From Pedobacter chinensis (GTDB taxonomy: Bacteria; Bacteroidota; Bacteroidia; Sphingobacteriales; Sphingobacteriaceae), in NCBI RefSeq assembly GCF_003339865.1, contig NZ_QPKV01000006.1, forward strand, positions 434,001 through 498,000: 64,000 nt of DNA, given 5' to 3'. The first letter of the stretch is position 1. Every line of letters begins with the position of its first letter. Below the pieces are notes generated by a model. The model was given only the letters and a program-made list of their open reading frames with translations. It made no database searches and was not told where the DNA came from. Shown here piece by piece: positions 26,580 to 35,255 of this stretch. The position numbers and the translations under genes are program-made.

Positions 26580-27725
26580 ATGCAGAAAAGAATATTTCCC
26601 TACGCCTTAATATTGTGCCTTGGCGTGTTTTTCGCCTGTTCGGGAGAAAAGAAAAAGGCTGAAACGCAACGAAAAATATGGACTAAGCAACAGGCTAACG
26701 ATTGGTATAAAAAACAGCCGTGGCTAATCGGGGCCAATTTTATCCCCAGTAATGCCATCAACCAATTGGAAATGTGGCAGGCAGAAACATTTGATACCGT
26801 TACCATTAACAGGGAGCTGGGATGGGCAAGCGATCTGGGCATGAATACCGTGCGGGTATATCTTCACGATGCACTTTATCAGCAAGATTCAGTAGGCTTT
26901 CTTAAACGGATTGATATATTTCTGAACCTGGCCCATAAGCATAAAATAAAACCATTTCTTGTGATTTTTGACTCCTGCTGGGATCCTTTCTATAAACTGG
27001 GTAAACAGAGGGAACCCATTCCTTTCAAACATAATTCAGGATGGGTTCAAAGTCCTGGGCAGTTGGCACTAAAGGATTCCCTGCAGTACCCCAGGCTGGA
27101 AAGATATGTGAAGGGAATTATCGGAAAATTTGCCAACGATGAAAGGATCATTGGCTGGGACTTGTGGAATGAACCAGATAATATGACCGGTCCGTCTTAC
27201 GAGAAAATAGAGCTTCCGAACAAAGTGGCGCTCGTGTTGCCGCTGCTTAAAGAAGTATTTATATGGGCACGTTCAGTTCATCCTTCACAGCCCCTCACAT
27301 CAGGGATTTGGGTGGGTGACTGGTCTGACTCCACCAAAATGAAGCCGATCGAAATACTTCAGCTCGAACAGAGCGATATTATCACTTTCCATAATTACGA
27401 CAGTCCTGCTGAATTTGAAAAGCGGATAAAATGGCTATCAAGATATGGAAAACCTCTTATTTGCACAGAATATATGGCCAGGCCAAATGGTAGTACTTTT
27501 GCCGGTTTCCTTCCTGTTGCGAAAAAATATAATGTAGGAATGATTAATTGGGGCTTTGTTGATGGCAAAACGCAGACTAAATATCCTTGGGATTCGTGGA
27601 CGAAAAATTACAGTTCACCTCCGCCTGTCTGGTTTCACGAAATCTTGCGGAAAGATGGAACACCATATAAACAAGATGAGAAAGAAATCATATTATCGAT
27701 GACACATAATGTAGATAGAGATTGA
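26580..27725 (+). CDS. GH5-like (cellulase-fold) glycoside hydrolase lipoprotein
   Basis: This 381-residue lipoprotein has a signal with lipobox FFAC (Cys20). The rest is a TIM barrel of clan GH-A. It opens with WLIGANFIPSNAINQLEMWQ and includes NTVRVYLHD. The acid/base Glu is E198 in WDLWNEPDN, HNYDSP follows, and the nucleophile is likely E297 in LICTEYMARPNGS. Both catalytic glutamates fit a retaining hydrolase. It is often annotated as GH5/GH2-like or 1,4-beta-xylanase; I cannot set the subfamily. I chose ATG 26580 because it starts the signal peptide; the longer frame overlaps the previous gene by 37 bases. It is the last gene of the PUL. Confidence 0.85.
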   Translation: MQKRIFPYALILCLGVFFACSGEKKKAETQRKIWTKQQANDWYKKQPWLIGANFIPSNAINQLEMWQAETFDTVTINRELGWASDLGMNTVRVYLHDALYQQDSVGFLKRIDIFLNLAHKHKIKPFLVIFDSCWDPFYKLGKQREPIPFKHNSGWVQSPGQLALKDSLQYPRLERYVKGIIGKFANDERIIGWDLWNEPDNMTGPSYEKIELPNKVALVLPLLKEVFIWARSVHPSQPLTSGIWVGDWSDSTKMKPIEILQLEQSDIITFHNYDSPAEFEKRIKWLSRYGKPLICTEYMARPNGSTFAGFLPVAKKYNVGMINWGFVDGKTQTKYPWDSWTKNYSSPPPVWFHEILRKDGTPYKQDEKEIILSMTHNVDRD

Positions 27726-27781
27726 AGCCGGGTTGACGAATTGGCAGATTAATATAGTTGGAACACAAAATGTGTACAAGC

Positions 27782-27814
27782 AAAAGTGCTGATAAATTTC
27801 TTATCAGCACTTTT
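27782..27814 (+). terminator. strong terminator at the end of the PUL
   Basis: AAAAGTGCTGATAA at 27782-27795 pairs over 14 bp with 27801-27814 across the loop ATTTC, with Ts closing the stem. It could act in both directions. Confidence 0.85.
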
Positions 27815-28055
27815 GCGCTATATGGGTAATTATAAAATTAAATTTTATGCGCCAAAAAATTGTGACCGGATTTGGACTGCTATTTAATGATTTGTGAAAG
27901 TATGAGGTCGCTTCATCTGGTTTTGTAAGCATCAGCAATGACTGAAAATCAACAGTGTATGTGTTTAATTCCTGCAGCCGCCACCATTTTCTTTTTAGAT
28001 CGATTGTGATCGCATGATCCTGACCGGTATAGATATAATATTTTGGAATATGCAC
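27804..28055 (-). CDS. orphan open frame downstream of the AraC gene (uncertain)
   Basis: A minus-strand frame of 83 codons begins with GTG at 28055 and ends inside the PUL terminator hairpin. The same frame stays open upstream to the AraC stop and beyond, and reads protein-like: KIAYLTLTDKVLPKNPAFV, then KRKWWRLQELNTYTVDFQSL. No ATG is available. I recognise no family. It may be a truncated gene that has lost its start, or a chance frame. The 28056-28146 gap has no other feature. Confidence 0.25.
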   Translation of the reverse strand: MHIPKYYIYTGQDHAITIDLKRKWWRLQELNTYTVDFQSLLMLTKPDEATSYFHKSLNSSPNPVTIFWRIKFNFIITHIAQKC

Positions 28056-28146
28056 AAATGCCGGATTTTTCGGTAATACTTTATCTGTCAGTGTTAAATA
28101 GGCGATTTTAATAAATAAGGGTTTAGATGGCAGCAGTATATCACGT

Positions 28147-29139
28147 CTATAATCTGCTGCGCAATTTATTTGGAGAGTACCCGTAGGTTTGCTTAAATGC
28201 GGTGCTAAAGTTTGAAATGCTGTTGTAGCCTGACAAGCTGCTTATTTGATGAATGGACAGATTTGTGTCCAGTATAAATTTACGTGCCCTGTACATTCTG
28301 GTTTCCTGCAAGTAACCAAAGATAGTATTGCCAAAAATAGCCTTAAAGCCGCTTTTAAGTTTTGTTTGATTTATACCGAGCTTTCGGGCAAGCTCGATAA
28401 TAGTAAGAGGATGGCTTAGGTTTTCCCGAATTAAGACAGCGGCATGTTTTATACATTCTATGTCGGCATTGCTTAACGGATATACTTTATCATCAACTTC
28501 GGAACCTTCGTGCAGGAAAGCGATCAGCTCGTAAATTTTTGACTCCAGATAGATTTTTTTGGTCAGACCTTCATATATACAGTTCTTGATGGCATGGATG
28601 GCGCTGTATATTTTAGGGCTTATCACAACTTCTCTGGCCGAAAGCGTGCCGCATTGATTCCTACTGATGCTATTTAAAAAATCGTCCATCGCAAGGCTTT
28701 CTCCAGAATAATTTGTTAACATGGGGAGTGGAAGGTGAACGTCAAAAGTTTGATAGCTTATATTTTTATTAAATGATATTTTAGCCTGGTTTTCCTCTTG
28801 AGAAAGAAACGTGATATTACCTGACATAGCAGGTGCCCATTCTCTTTTTATAACTTTATTGTGATAGTATATGTCACGTGCTGACAGATTGAAGTGCATT
28901 TCCAGCAGATGGGATTCACCTCTGCCATATATAGTGACATCATCATTAAGTTGGTAGCTGCCCTGAAGTATGCTTAAACTGTCGTTTACTGGATATTCCT
29001 CATATGAAATTTGACCTTTTGGGGTTCTAAATTTCATTATCCCGGAATCATCAATGCCTTGCTGAGAAACCTCGGCCTCAGACAGGCTTGCCGAAGCAAG
29101 AAATTCAATAAAATCACTTCCCTGAAACGTAAAACCCAT
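28147..29139 (-). CDS. AraC-family transcriptional regulator, PchR-like
   Basis: This 330-residue regulator has an N-terminal sensing domain of about 220 residues and a C-terminal AraC DNA-binding domain. The two helix-turn-helix units are in HPLTIIELARKLGINQTKLKSGFKAIFG and SIHQISSLSGYNSISNFSTAFKQTYGYSPNKLR. The signature KSGFKxxFGxTIFGYLQExRM is close to PchR, which controls siderophore uptake genes in response to the bound siderophore. It is divergently placed from the TonB-dependent receptor at 29256 with a 116-base shared promoter region, so it very likely regulates that operon. The ligand is unknown. Confidence 0.9.
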   Translation of the reverse strand: MGFTFQGSDFIEFLASASLSEAEVSQQGIDDSGIMKFRTPKGQISYEEYPVNDSLSILQGSYQLNDDVTIYGRGESHLLEMHFNLSARDIYYHNKVIKREWAPAMSGNITFLSQEENQAKISFNKNISYQTFDVHLPLPMLTNYSGESLAMDDFLNSISRNQCGTLSAREVVISPKIYSAIHAIKNCIYEGLTKKIYLESKIYELIAFLHEGSEVDDKVYPLSNADIECIKHAAVLIRENLSHPLTIIELARKLGINQTKLKSGFKAIFGNTIFGYLQETRMYRARKFILDTNLSIHQISSLSGYNSISNFSTAFKQTYGYSPNKLRSRL

Positions 29140-29204
29140 TATAAAACTTCCATTTTCAAAACAAAAACTTCTTAATTCATAAATTTTCCCTCATCAAAAA
29201 GGAA

Positions 29205-29212
29205 TATCTTTG
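29205..29212 (+). promoter_or_regulatory. -7 promoter element of the TonB receptor operon
   Basis: TATCTTTG matches TAnnTTTG on the plus strand, 43 bases before the start codon at 29256. The -33 region is T-rich but not a clear TTTG, as expected of a promoter needing an activator such as the divergent AraC protein. Confidence 0.55.
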
Positions 29213-29255
29213 CGCTGCAAATTTAATTTATAATTAGTTTAAATAAAAGTAATCA

Positions 29256-31634
29256 TTGGTTAAAATATTTTTTACCATTCTGCTGTCGGTATCCTGCATG
29301 GTAGCAACAGCCTGCCCGGTGTATATACATGTTACCGATATTAACGGCAAAGCGGCTAGTAATGTTGTTGTCACTATTGATCACATTGTAAAGGGAAACA
29401 CTGATGCTTCCGGAATCCTCATGATCGAACTTGACAGTGGCGAACACATTCTGCATTTTCGAAAAGGAGCCATTCTTTTAAAACAAGTAAACATAAATAT
29501 TGACTGCATAAAAGAAAACCGCTTTGATTTTGAGTTGAAAGAACAGGGAGATAATTCAATTACACTTCAGCAGGTAACAGTGAAGGCGTTGACTGCAAAA
29601 GAACAGCTCGGCCAGTCGCCATTTTCGGTTCAGGCTATAGATCTGAAAAAATCTTATGATAAGGGCGGTGATATCGGCGAGATATTGAACAGGGCATCCG
29701 GTGTCAGATTGCGCAGCGACGGCGGGGTTGGGGCACCGGTACAGATCAATTTAGGAGGTTTACAGGGAAAGGCCGTCAGGTTATTTAAAGACGGAATTCC
29801 TATCGAGTTATTCGGACACGGCTTTAGCCTGGGGACCATTCCGGTAAATATGCTGGAACGGGTGGAAATCTACAAAGGTGCAATGCCTTTATACCTCGCT
29901 TCTGATGCTTTGGGTGGCGGGGTCAACCTCGTGTCCAGGCATGATTACAAAAATCTAGCGGAACTATCATATGAAGCAGGTTCGTTTAACACCCATCGCG
30001 TTACAGCGAATGGCTTGTGGAGAAACGGAATCAAAACATGGTACCTTGGAACCAGTAGCTCTCTAAATTATTCAGACAATGACTATAAAGTAAATGTTCC
30101 TATCTCAACAAACCCCACCACTTACCAGGATACCAAACGCTTTCATGACGCGACGCGGAGCTATTATGCCGAAATTTACACAGGCATTCAAAACAGAACC
30201 TGGACAGATGACCTACGGCTTACTCTGATAGCTTCCAGCTTTTACAAGGAAATACAGCATGATGCGCAAATGGATAAGGCGTATGGTGAACCTTATTCGA
30301 AGGAGAGAAACTATACCAGTTTGCTCACTTATAAAAAATTTCTCTTAAATAACCGGATGAAAGTGAATGCGGTTGGTACGTACAGCTATTTCAAAACCAG
30401 ATTTATTGACACGGCAACCGTTAGATATGGCTGGGATGGTCAGATCATTGGAAGTAATTTAAAGCCAGGCGAGATCAACATGGGCAATAACCAATTAATC
30501 AACTACAAATTCTTTTCTTCGCGCCTGAATTTGACTTATGAGCTATCCGATCGCCACGTCCTGGATTTCAGCGAATTATATTATCAACAGCGTCGTATTG
30601 GCAGTGACCCCCTGGGCGCAATTTCGGCCATTGAGGCAATAGACGTACTTAGTGTGCCCGCTTTGTATCGTAAGGACAATACCGCCCTTGGACTGCGATC
30701 CAACTGGCTCGGAAAGGAGATGGAGAGTATTATTGCCCTGAAGTACTATCATTTCCAAACAGAAGGCTATACAACGGATAATTTCGGCATGGGATATCGG
30801 TCTTCAGGCACAGGGCAACAGTTGGGATATCTGGGCGGTTTAAGGTGGAATCACGGAAAATACCTTTTCAAGGCTTCTTATGAATATGCAACACGATTGC
30901 CAGACGAATATGAGATTTTCGGTGATGCCCGGTTGATTAAAGAAAACATGAACCTTAAGCCCGAGAAAAGCCATAACGTTAACCTGAACGGTCAGTATAC
31001 AGTGGAAAATGGTGAGCAAAGCTTGACTTTGTCGGCCGGACTTTTTTACCGTAAGGTACAGGACATCATCTTTTTGCAACTGGATATTCCGTTCAGCCGT
31101 TACATTAATTATGAACGGGCGCAAGTAAAAGGCTTTGAGTTGGAGGCAAATTACGTTCCCGTCCGGCGCTTTAACATAGGTATGAACGTTACTTATCAGG
31201 ACATTCGCCGGATTGGCATTAAAGAGGCGATGTTCAGAAATCTGGAAAATTCGAGGGTACCCAATGTCCCTTACTTCTTCGGCAACTTTTGGTTAAATGC
31301 TTACTTTTGGAATGTACTGCATAAAGGAGACCGCCTGGAATTGAGTTGGAACGGCAATTACACCCATCGGTTCTTTTTGCAGGCCATTCCAAAGAACCAG
31401 GAACCGGGGCTTTTCGAGAAAGTAAAAAATATTCAGACATCCCTGATCATACCGCGTGATGACAGATTGGGACAGTTGGCAAACAATGTCGGCATATATT
31501 ATCATTTCGCAAAACCTAAACTAACCTTATCTGGAGAGTGCAGAAATATTGGCGACGTCAGGCTATATGACAATTTCAATGTGCAGAAGCCAGGAAGGGC
31601 ATTCTATCTCAAAGTATTATATCAGTTTTTTTAA
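29256..31634 (+). CDS. TonB-dependent outer-membrane receptor (siderophore type)
   Basis: This 792-residue receptor imports an iron or cofactor ligand. A signal peptide (KIFFTILLSVSCMVATA) is followed by a short carboxypeptidase-like domain (about 25-90), the plug with GEILNRASGVRLRSDGGVGAPV and DGIPIELFGHGF, and a beta barrel ending in aromatic FYLKVLYQFF. The size and lack of a SusD partner mark it as a siderophore- or heme-type receptor and not SusC. The start is TTG at 29256: the upstream in-frame codons reach a TAA at 29250-29252, and the first ATG (29298) would cut off the signal peptide. The DUF4374 lipoprotein gene follows by 24 bases. Confidence 0.93.
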   Translation: MVKIFFTILLSVSCMVATACPVYIHVTDINGKAASNVVVTIDHIVKGNTDASGILMIELDSGEHILHFRKGAILLKQVNINIDCIKENRFDFELKEQGDNSITLQQVTVKALTAKEQLGQSPFSVQAIDLKKSYDKGGDIGEILNRASGVRLRSDGGVGAPVQINLGGLQGKAVRLFKDGIPIELFGHGFSLGTIPVNMLERVEIYKGAMPLYLASDALGGGVNLVSRHDYKNLAELSYEAGSFNTHRVTANGLWRNGIKTWYLGTSSSLNYSDNDYKVNVPISTNPTTYQDTKRFHDATRSYYAEIYTGIQNRTWTDDLRLTLIASSFYKEIQHDAQMDKAYGEPYSKERNYTSLLTYKKFLLNNRMKVNAVGTYSYFKTRFIDTATVRYGWDGQIIGSNLKPGEINMGNNQLINYKFFSSRLNLTYELSDRHVLDFSELYYQQRRIGSDPLGAISAIEAIDVLSVPALYRKDNTALGLRSNWLGKEMESIIALKYYHFQTEGYTTDNFGMGYRSSGTGQQLGYLGGLRWNHGKYLFKASYEYATRLPDEYEIFGDARLIKENMNLKPEKSHNVNLNGQYTVENGEQSLTLSAGLFYRKVQDIIFLQLDIPFSRYINYERAQVKGFELEANYVPVRRFNIGMNVTYQDIRRIGIKEAMFRNLENSRVPNVPYFFGNFWLNAYFWNVLHKGDRLELSWNGNYTHRFFLQAIPKNQEPGLFEKVKNIQTSLIIPRDDRLGQLANNVGIYYHFAKPKLTLSGECRNIGDVRLYDNFNVQKPGRAFYLKVLYQFF

Positions 31635-31658
31635 TCACACCAATAAATTAATACAAAT

Positions 31659-32912
31659 ATGAAACGTAACAAATTCACAGTAATGATGATCGGTCTTTCC
31701 GCTCTTTTATTTTTTGGCTCCTGCAGCAAGGAAAAAGGCGCTGATCCAACACCAACACCCAGCGGCGATCTGCCAGCAAATGAAACCTGGGTGATCTATA
31801 ATGCCGCTGCAAACTGGAGCGGTGGTATTTATGCTTTGAAAAACAATAAAGCAAGGGAAATCAATCTTTCTGGTATTCCGTTTTTCCAGGTAAGCAGCTC
31901 CCTGGGGGGCAGAACGTTAGGAAAAACGCTTTACAAGGTAAATAGTGCCTCTAATGCACAAGGAATTCTGAAACTTAGCATCAATTCTGAATCAAAAGTT
32001 GTAGAAGATAAGTTCCTGCCTTCACTTTCTACAGCATATATCACTAATTATCTTGTGGCAAGTCCAACGGAAGGTTATTACTGGGACGATGTAAGAGGTG
32101 GACTAAAAGTGCAGAAATTTAACCCTACTACAATGGAACGCACCGGCGAAATTGACTTTAGCTCACTTTCTGAAGGTCTGCCAGACGAATCTGCAGGACA
32201 ATTGATCCTCGCCAAGCGTGACGATAAGCTCTACGTAGATTTGCTGCTCGGTACCAAATTAGCTGGCGATTGGCAGGTATCACCGAAAAATAAAGAAGTG
32301 GCTATTGCGGTTTATGACCTGACCAATAATAAAATTCTCAATGTTACCAAATTCGGCGGTACTACCAACTTGGGTGTATTTATTGATCACGTGCTTTGGA
32401 GTCTGGATGAGAAAACAAAAGACCTTTACTTTGTTGCAGTTGGCGATATGAAAAGACAACCAATCGAATATTCTTCTAAAATACTCCGTATCAAAAGCGG
32501 AGAAACACAATTCGATCCAACCTTCTCCATCGACATCAAGAACTACCAGTTCCCTGCAGAATTTAACAGGTTGTTTGTATATGATAGCAAGATCTACACC
32601 ACAGTTCCCTCTCGCGGTGTATCTTACTATGGCGGCGCACAGCATGGTGTGACTTACCGAAGTGATGTTTGGTATTGGACTCAAATTGATGCGACAACTA
32701 AAAAGGCTACACGACTGAATATCCCTGCCGATAGCTTTTACGGTACACAGAACCCTTTCCTGCATAATGGTGAAATCTATTTTCTTTCTAACAACACGAC
32801 AGAAGGTTACTCGGGTGTAAATCAATATAACCCTGCAACGGGCAATATCAAAGAAACATTTCACTTGAAAGAGAGCGGCAGATTGAATGGATTCAACATC
32901 ATTACTGAGTAG
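31659..32912 (+). CDS. DUF4374 lipoprotein (XusB-like)
   Basis: This 417-residue lipoprotein has a signal and lipobox LFFGSC (Cys22), then a Pro/Thr linker. A repetitive beta-rich domain follows, with motifs such as WSGGIYALKNNK, GGTTNLGVFIDHVLWSLDEKTKDLYF and NPFLHNGEIYFLSN, consistent with a beta propeller. It matches DUF4374, a family usually encoded beside TonB receptors for iron. As I recall, the Bacteroides thetaiotaomicron surface lipoprotein XusB, which captures enterobactin, is of this type. The pairing with the receptor upstream suggests it hands a ligand to that receptor. No PepSY (XusC-like) gene follows. Confidence 0.85.
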   Translation: MKRNKFTVMMIGLSALLFFGSCSKEKGADPTPTPSGDLPANETWVIYNAAANWSGGIYALKNNKAREINLSGIPFFQVSSSLGGRTLGKTLYKVNSASNAQGILKLSINSESKVVEDKFLPSLSTAYITNYLVASPTEGYYWDDVRGGLKVQKFNPTTMERTGEIDFSSLSEGLPDESAGQLILAKRDDKLYVDLLLGTKLAGDWQVSPKNKEVAIAVYDLTNNKILNVTKFGGTTNLGVFIDHVLWSLDEKTKDLYFVAVGDMKRQPIEYSSKILRIKSGETQFDPTFSIDIKNYQFPAEFNRLFVYDSKIYTTVPSRGVSYYGGAQHGVTYRSDVWYWTQIDATTKKATRLNIPADSFYGTQNPFLHNGEIYFLSNNTTEGYSGVNQYNPATGNIKETFHLKESGRLNGFNIITE

Positions 32913-33111
32913 GCCAAGGTAGTGATGAACTTATATTTTGAAATGCAGGCCTTTGTCATTAAAGATTCTCAGCATCCTGGAACTAAAGCTGGGTGCACGC
33001 TTTAAAAATCAGGGGCTACCATGTGTGAAAATCCCTACAGGACAGAAAATATTAGCACTTAGAATGACAAATGGCCATTCTTCATTAATCTGAAAAATAA
33101 AAGTTCGATGC

Positions 33112-33159
33112 AAAAGAGGAAGAGGGCAATCCAAAAAGGCACCCACTTCCTCTTTTTTT
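33112..33159. terminator. hairpin with T run downstream of the DUF4374 gene
   Basis: AAAAGAGGAAG at 33112-33122 pairs with CTTCCTCTTTT at 33146-33156, with inner GGG/CCC pairs and seven Ts in a row. It lies 200 bases after the DUF4374 stop. Positions 32913-33111 show nothing else. Confidence 0.65.
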
Positions 33160-33264
33160 ATGACTGTCTTGTTTTCAATAGAGTGCCAACTCGCCCTACA
33201 GTTGGATGTGCTGCAGATCGACACCAAGATACAGTTCAGGAAACTTATTGGCCGTTTCGGCCGT

Positions 33265-33694
33265 TGATCAGGTGTTCGATATCGGTCTCCATCGCATACC
33301 TATTTTTGAGGAAATAGATAGCTTATGAAGGTATCTTTGCCCCTCCACATTGGAATTTTCATAAAATAAATCAAGATTCATTAAATTATCGATAGCACGC
33401 TCTGCAATTGGTTAACGTTCAACACAGCTTTATTCTTGTGTTAGTTCTGTTAGTCTGGATTCCAATATTGATATTTTCCCACCGCATTCGTTTTTGATCG
33501 CTCGAAAATCAACGGTATCAATATCGTTGTCCCAACAATAAATTCCTGGTCTTTTCAATTTTTTATTTAAGTCTTGTATTTGTTTTAAGTAGGATTCTCG
33601 TTCATCCAGAATGGACCCAACTTGATTTTTTGTAGGCATCTGTAATGGTTTCAACAAATATTTCCTCATATCCTTTTCTCGGTAGAAAACTCAT
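33265..33694 (-). pseudogene. serine recombinase remnant
   Basis: The minus strand carries pieces of one protein in several frames. PRKGYEEIFVETITDAYKK is shifted at an A6 run into NQVGSILDERESYLKQIQDL and DTVDFRAIKNECGGKISILE. A TAA follows RLTELTQE, a second TAA comes nine codons later, then PIAERAIDNLMNLDLFYE and NSNVEGQRYL, and a further shift leads to VCDGDRYRTP. The DFRAIKxECExKI coiled coil and the YE-x-N-x-EGxRY block are known from C-terminal halves of Bacteroidota serine recombinases. The catalytic N-terminus is missing. Positions 33695-33908 hold nothing I recognise. Confidence 0.7.
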
Positions 33695-33908
33695 AACTCC
33701 ATAGCAAAGGCTTTTATTTACCTTTTCAGAGCGGTAACAAATGCTGCATGCTGATGTGTATATTATCTATTACTGATAAGAAGCGGTAATCTGTGCCTTA
33801 TTACGTTCAGTGAGGTGGAGTTTCTGTGAGAACGAGATGATTCATAGACTGATGCAACAATTCCTCAACAAAACGACTGGGAGTGCATTATAACATAATC
33901 GGTAGCTG

Positions 33909-35225
33909 TTAACCAATATCTTTAAAGTAGATGGTAAACTTGGTACCCTTTCCAAATTCACTTTCTACCAGCATATTTCCACCTGCCGCATTAATGATTT
34001 TTTTAGTGAGATAAAGACCTACGCCATCTCCCTCTACGCTTTGGCTGATTCTCCCATAAAGTTCAAATATCTTATCGAAATCTCTTTTTCTAACGCCCTT
34101 TCCATTATCTTGAACAGATAAAACAGTGTAACTATCTTCTCTTTTTACCTGAATCCTTACAATTGGAGCCTCTTCTCGATGGAATTTTATTCCGTTAGAC
34201 ACCAGATTGAAGAGGATGCTCCTCAGATTTTTTCTTGAAAACCCTATCGTAGGGACTTCCAGATCTTTTATTATGATGGCGCCCGAAGAACTAATCTTGC
34301 CTTCAAGGCTCCAAATGATATTTTCAATTAATTCCGCTAGATCAATCTGTTCAATCGAAGCATCGTTCTCTATCCGGGCAATTACAGCAATATCCTTAAC
34401 CAGGGAACTAAACTTTTTGATGGAGCTATTGATGATGTTAAGGTAGTCAAGTAGTCTTACATCGCTCAAGGCCATTTTGTTCATTACCGCAATGCTGGTT
34501 TCTATATTGCCCAAAGGCGCCAAAAGATCATGGGAAGCAGCATGTATAAAATGGTCCAAATCTTCATTGATTCTGCTCAATGCTTTATTGCGGTCATCGA
34601 GTTTTAGCTGGGCATGTTTGAGTTCGGAGATATCGTTGAAGCTTAAGATCGCACCAGTCTGTACCTGATCTGAATCCCTAAGATAGGGCATAGTTACCAA
34701 TTGGTACCATTGGTTTTCATAAGTTTGAATTTCACGATGGATAACATTTCCTTTTTTTAGTACTTCCCTAATGTCATCGATGATGGTATGGAGTTTTATA
34801 TTTGTTGAGATGGTATTCAGTGGGAGCCCAATGTCACTTTCCCGAAGATTAATCAGTTTGACTGCGCTGGGAGAGAACTTTACCAGCTGAAGTTCATTGT
34901 TTACTAAGAGCTGCCCGTTAATGTTGCTCCTAAAATAGTTGTTCAGGTCATCGGTAAGTTCCAATAATTCCCTGTTTTTAGCCTCATAATCGATGTTAAT
35001 GGCGTGTAGCTTTTCATTTGCCGATTCCATCTCCTCACTTGTCGAAAATAACTCTTCGTGCTTGGAAAGCAGTTCAGCCATTCTGCTTTTAAAATCCTTG
35101 GAAAGGTGCTGAATAATGATATAGCATATTCCATCAAGTGGCGTATGTTCGAAAAACCGTTTTAGTTCTTCTATTCTGCTTGCATAGGCGCCGACAGCTA
35201 CAATATGATGAGGTTTTTTTAACAT
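33909..35225 (-). CDS. histidine kinase with a stub of CheB at its N-terminus
   Basis: This 438-residue protein looks like a CheB-CheR-PAS-kinase protein that lost its middle. Residues 7-56 match the start of a CheB methylesterase, but the catalytic Ser of the GASAGG motif is replaced (GAYAS, Y14). At about residue 57 the chain jumps to the coiled coil that normally follows CheR (STSEEMESANEKLHAIN, then DDLNNYFRSN). A PAS domain (about 97-210), a kinase with phosphohistidine H232 (ASHDLLAPLGN) and an ATPase domain (DNGKGV, GDGVGLYLTKKI) follow and look intact. It is 30 bases behind the response regulator gene, so they may pair. It could be cytosolic. Confidence 0.85.
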   Translation of the reverse strand: MLKKPHHIVAVGAYASRIEELKRFFEHTPLDGICYIIIQHLSKDFKSRMAELLSKHEELFSTSEEMESANEKLHAINIDYEAKNRELLELTDDLNNYFRSNINGQLLVNNELQLVKFSPSAVKLINLRESDIGLPLNTISTNIKLHTIIDDIREVLKKGNVIHREIQTYENQWYQLVTMPYLRDSDQVQTGAILSFNDISELKHAQLKLDDRNKALSRINEDLDHFIHAASHDLLAPLGNIETSIAVMNKMALSDVRLLDYLNIINSSIKKFSSLVKDIAVIARIENDASIEQIDLAELIENIIWSLEGKISSSGAIIIKDLEVPTIGFSRKNLRSILFNLVSNGIKFHREEAPIVRIQVKREDSYTVLSVQDNGKGVRKRDFDKIFELYGRISQSVEGDGVGLYLTKKIINAAGGNMLVESEFGKGTKFTIYFKDIG

Positions 35226-35255
35226 AGGTCCATGTAAATTCTAACAACTGGTAAC

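Noticed and set aside
32280..32864. 194-codon minus-strand frame inside the DUF4374 gene
   Set aside because: It is rich in Cys, Arg and Phe in a way typical of an antisense shadow, and the plus-strand lipoprotein is well supported.
33009..33227. 72-codon minus-strand frame near the DUF4374 terminator
   Set aside because: It spans the terminator hairpin and seems to be read-through of the decayed recombinase region; no independent gene is supported.
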